A model generated the notes under the pieces. The model had not been told where the DNA came from. It made no database searches and saw only the letters and a program-made list of their open reading frames with translations. Positions 61,725 through 64,000 of a stretch of 64,000 nucleotides of DNA are shown here, in pieces. Origin of the DNA: Marchantia polymorpha subsp. ruderalis (taxonomy: Eukaryota > Streptophyta > Marchantiopsida > Marchantiales > Marchantiaceae); contig AP031353.1 of the NCBI GenBank assembly GCA_037833965.1, positions 20,338,501 to 20,402,500 on the forward strand, in the 5' to 3' direction. A program made the position numbers and the translations under genes. How positions within the stretch are numbered: the first letter of the stretch is position 1; each line of letters opens with the position of its first letter.

Positions 61725-63660
61725 ATGCCGATGGACATCGAGGAAATTCCGAACGATGGCAAATATGGGATTGAAAACGGCGATCTCACCTTTGATAGTA
61801 AGAGTGTCAGAATAACGCGCACAGAGGAGAAGACGTACGCAGCTTTGTTCAAAAAACCGTGCACCGGCAAGAATGCGTACCGAACGACGGTAACACGATC
61901 GGTTGCGAAGGAATGTAGTAGTAGCTTTGTTGCAGATCCTTTGACCTTCCCGAACGACCTACATGACGATTTGGCAAGTCGGATTTTTAGAGCAAGCTTT
62001 GAGAGTAGAAAGCATTCACTGGACAAGAATCATGTGGTCGGTCACGCGCCAGCATATTGATGAAGCTCGGAGAGGATTGGCGAATTACTTGTCTCCTTTC
62101 CTTGTCAACTTCTACATAGTTATGGGGTTGTTGACCGAAGCAGAGCAAAAGAGATTCCCGCTCCAAACGCACGTGGTAGATGGAGATGAGACCCATGATG
62201 TCAACGAAGTCGATACAGACCAAAAGGATACTCAGCTTGCATTGCCTTTGAGGAGAGCAGACGGATTAGGAGATGAAGTGAAGGAATGGCCGCAGAAGTT
62301 GCATGAGGTTGCAATTCGGAGACAATTGATTACCCTTGGCGGAATTAACGTCTGAAGACCCGTCCCGAGTAAGCTCAGGTTGGGCAATGTGCAAGCTCGC
62401 ACAAAGATGAAAGCGCGGCGACTGATAATCGAGGATGACAACAGCACCGAAGGCAGTGTCGCTGCTTCGCAAGGCCGGCTCATTTCGGCAGAGTGGGCGG
62501 AGTTAGAAGTAGATGTTACAAGGACAGAAGACGAAGGACCTTCGGAGAAAGGTCTTCGGCCTTTGAAGTGAATACCTTCACCAGTACCGGAGGAAGACGT
62601 GCCGAAGAAAGCCGAAGAGAAAGAAGCAGATATTGAGCTGGAGACCTTGAGGCGGAATTTGAGGCCTTCTGCAAAGACAGTTGTGTAGATCAGGGAAGAA
62701 GAGCTTAGAAGTACTCTCGGTGTCATCAAACACATAGGAGAGCCCCACTTCGTTGGAAGAGTTAGTGGATAGAGTAGTAGAAGACGTAAAGAGATGCTAC
62801 GGAGCAACAACCGGCAGCTTCACCTCGGACGTCTACGGAGACTGTCATATTGGAGACTAGAGAAGATACTTTGACGGAAGAGACTCAATCGGGCGGGATC
62901 AATGTGGCAGATGTATTGTGTGAGCAGGTGGATCCTTACTCCGTTATCTAGACAAGAAGTTGGAGAAGTATGCTTGGCCATCCGACGTCGGATCTTACGT
63001 GGAGTTAGTGCGGAATAAGATGCAGGCAAAGGTGGCCGCATCCACAAAGACAACAAAGCGAGTAGAGAGCTTGAGTGCAGAGTGTGCAACAACGAAGGCT
63101 TCGCAAGAGGAGAAGGAAAAGCAACTTCAAGTCGGAGTTGGAGTGTGCGGCACTTCAGAGGAGATAAGCCGAGGAGAAGGAACTTTGAAGGTCTTTGGAG
63201 AAGGCGTGTGAGAGTCTTCTAAGTGACATTGAAACTACAAGGCGAGCGACAGTCTACCTTTGAGAGAGACTAGAAGCGTTTAAGGTGGCCTTCAATGAGG
63301 AGTTGCGCCATGTGAACGAATTGATTGAGGATCTGGCGAAGAGAGATCAGACACACGCAGATGAGTTGGCAGCGAAGACGAAGGACTTGGCATAGTGTGA
63401 AGCCTCTTGGATTTCGGAGCTGGAGCATATGGAGAAATTAGAAGCCTACTGCAATGAGATGCGATCGCCGCGATCGGCAGCAGAAGAGCAGTTGGACGAG
63501 GTGGAAGCGAAAGTCTTGGAAGTGGAGGAGAGGAATCGGCAGTTAGTAGAGCAAAGGAACGAACCCTTGATCAAGAAGATGAACCGATGTTTTTGCGATT
63601 TTATGATATGGCAGATCCAGACGCAGAAGTCGTTGAAGCTGCGGGATTTGGAGCTATGAC
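61725..63660 (+). pseudogene. Degenerate repeat-family ORF with C-terminal coiled coil (possibly retrotransposon gag-like)
   Basis: ATG at 61725 opens a frame reading EEKTYAALFKKP and DPLTFPNDLHDDLASRIF. Near 62035-62060 it shifts by one frame and continues as HIDEARRGLANYL, ALPLRRADGLGDEVKEWPQK and further to about 62700 through stops at 62353 and 62569. From about 62950 to 63660 a third part is highly charged coiled coil: TKRVESLSAECATTK, HVNELIEDLAKRD, EKLEAYCNEMRSPRSAAEEQ, VEERNRQLVEQRNE and a Trp-containing end (FMIWQIQTQKSLKLRDLE). Frame changes and stops break it in many places. The layout (globular N-terminus, linker, long coiled coil) and the remembered similarity to abundant Marchantia repeat proteins suggest a mobile-element-associated protein, but the class is not proven. 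It is not the partner of the gypsy tail at 60.6 kb, which lies on the other strand. Confidence 0.6.
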
Positions 63661-64000
63661 AAGTGGGCAGCGACAATTAGTTAGGAAGTTAGATTCGTTT
63701 CTCTTTGGTTAAGAGGAGACAAAGGAGAACTTGGAATTGGAACTGTCAGCCATTCGGCATAGGTCAGAATTAAATACGAATTAAACGGACGTGGTAATTA
63801 CCAGGTCTGCTGACGTCGTGCCTGTTCGTAGCTCGCGGCATAGCGAGTGATGTCTCAGAGTGTTAGTTAGGAATAAATGAGCCCAAGGCTTCGAACTCGG
63901 GGGGATTCTCAGTAGTTAGTTTTCTCAGTTTTTAGCCTGCATTCTCCGCGCGACCGTGAGATTGAGTGTTTGTCACCATGCTTGAGATATTGTACTTCGA
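63661..64000. other. Right edge, probable continuation of the repeat
   Basis: Past the stop at 63657-63659 the sequence still has scattered charged ORF fragments, then moderate-GC non-coding DNA to the window end. No second gene is seen. Confidence 0.4.

Noticed and set aside
1-64000. CRISPR arrays, tRNA genes, bacterial operons or prophage
   Set aside because: Nothing of the kind seen; no regularly spaced direct repeats with unique spacers, no cloverleaf-like sequences found by eye, and gene structure is eukaryotic.

Overview
The window is nuclear DNA of a land plant. Genes are rich in short spliced exons with ordinary GT/AG borders, and one is a plant-type PIP5K with an N-terminal MORN array fused to a lipid kinase. 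Long AT-rich blocks carrying decayed transposons separate the genes. A bryophyte seems most likely. The degenerate repeat ORF at the right end resembles, from memory only, a repeat protein family common in the liverwort Marchantia polymorpha; this was not tested.

Layout. (1) About 150-8406, minus: a 23-exon gene whose conceptual protein (806 residues, C-terminus beyond the left edge) is an exosome-type 3'-5' exoribonuclease of the DIS3/RRP44 family. Its sequence is closer to the DIS3L (DIS3-like 1) branch than to canonical DIS3. (2) 10607-12587: a pogo/Tigger-like DNA transposon with terminal inverted repeats and a transposase broken by two in-frame stops. (3) 16403-23460, minus: a complete eight-exon phosphatidylinositol-4-phosphate 5-kinase whose exon phases all agree, with a probable long non-coding 5' leader and a GC-rich, pyrimidine-rich island at 26.4-27.8 kb. 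(4) 36047-36568, minus: a complete single-exon glyoxalase-I-like (VOC) protein. (5) 40.1-45.2 kb: AT-rich DNA with a diverged 362-bp tandem duplication followed by a hAT transposase remnant. (6) 49187-49978: 2.3 copies of a 344-bp, nearly identical tandem repeat. (7) 51369-54861, plus: eight in-phase exons of a coiled-coil protein I do not recognise, followed by a 16-bp-arm perfect hairpin. (8) 56.8-60.2 kb: AT-rich DNA. (9) 60190-61090: the 3' LTR, polypurine tract and integrase/chromodomain tail of a Ty3/gypsy chromovirus on the minus strand. (10) 61725-63660, plus: a decayed coiled-coil repeat-family ORF.

The genes look functionally independent (RNA decay, phosphoinositide signalling, small-molecule metabolism, unknown coiled coil); I see no cluster logic. 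The best candidate for something under-described is the DIS3L-like nuclease in a plant, then the unrecognised coiled-coil gene. Exon models were built by eye from splice signals, reading phase and family resemblance, without transcripts or searches.
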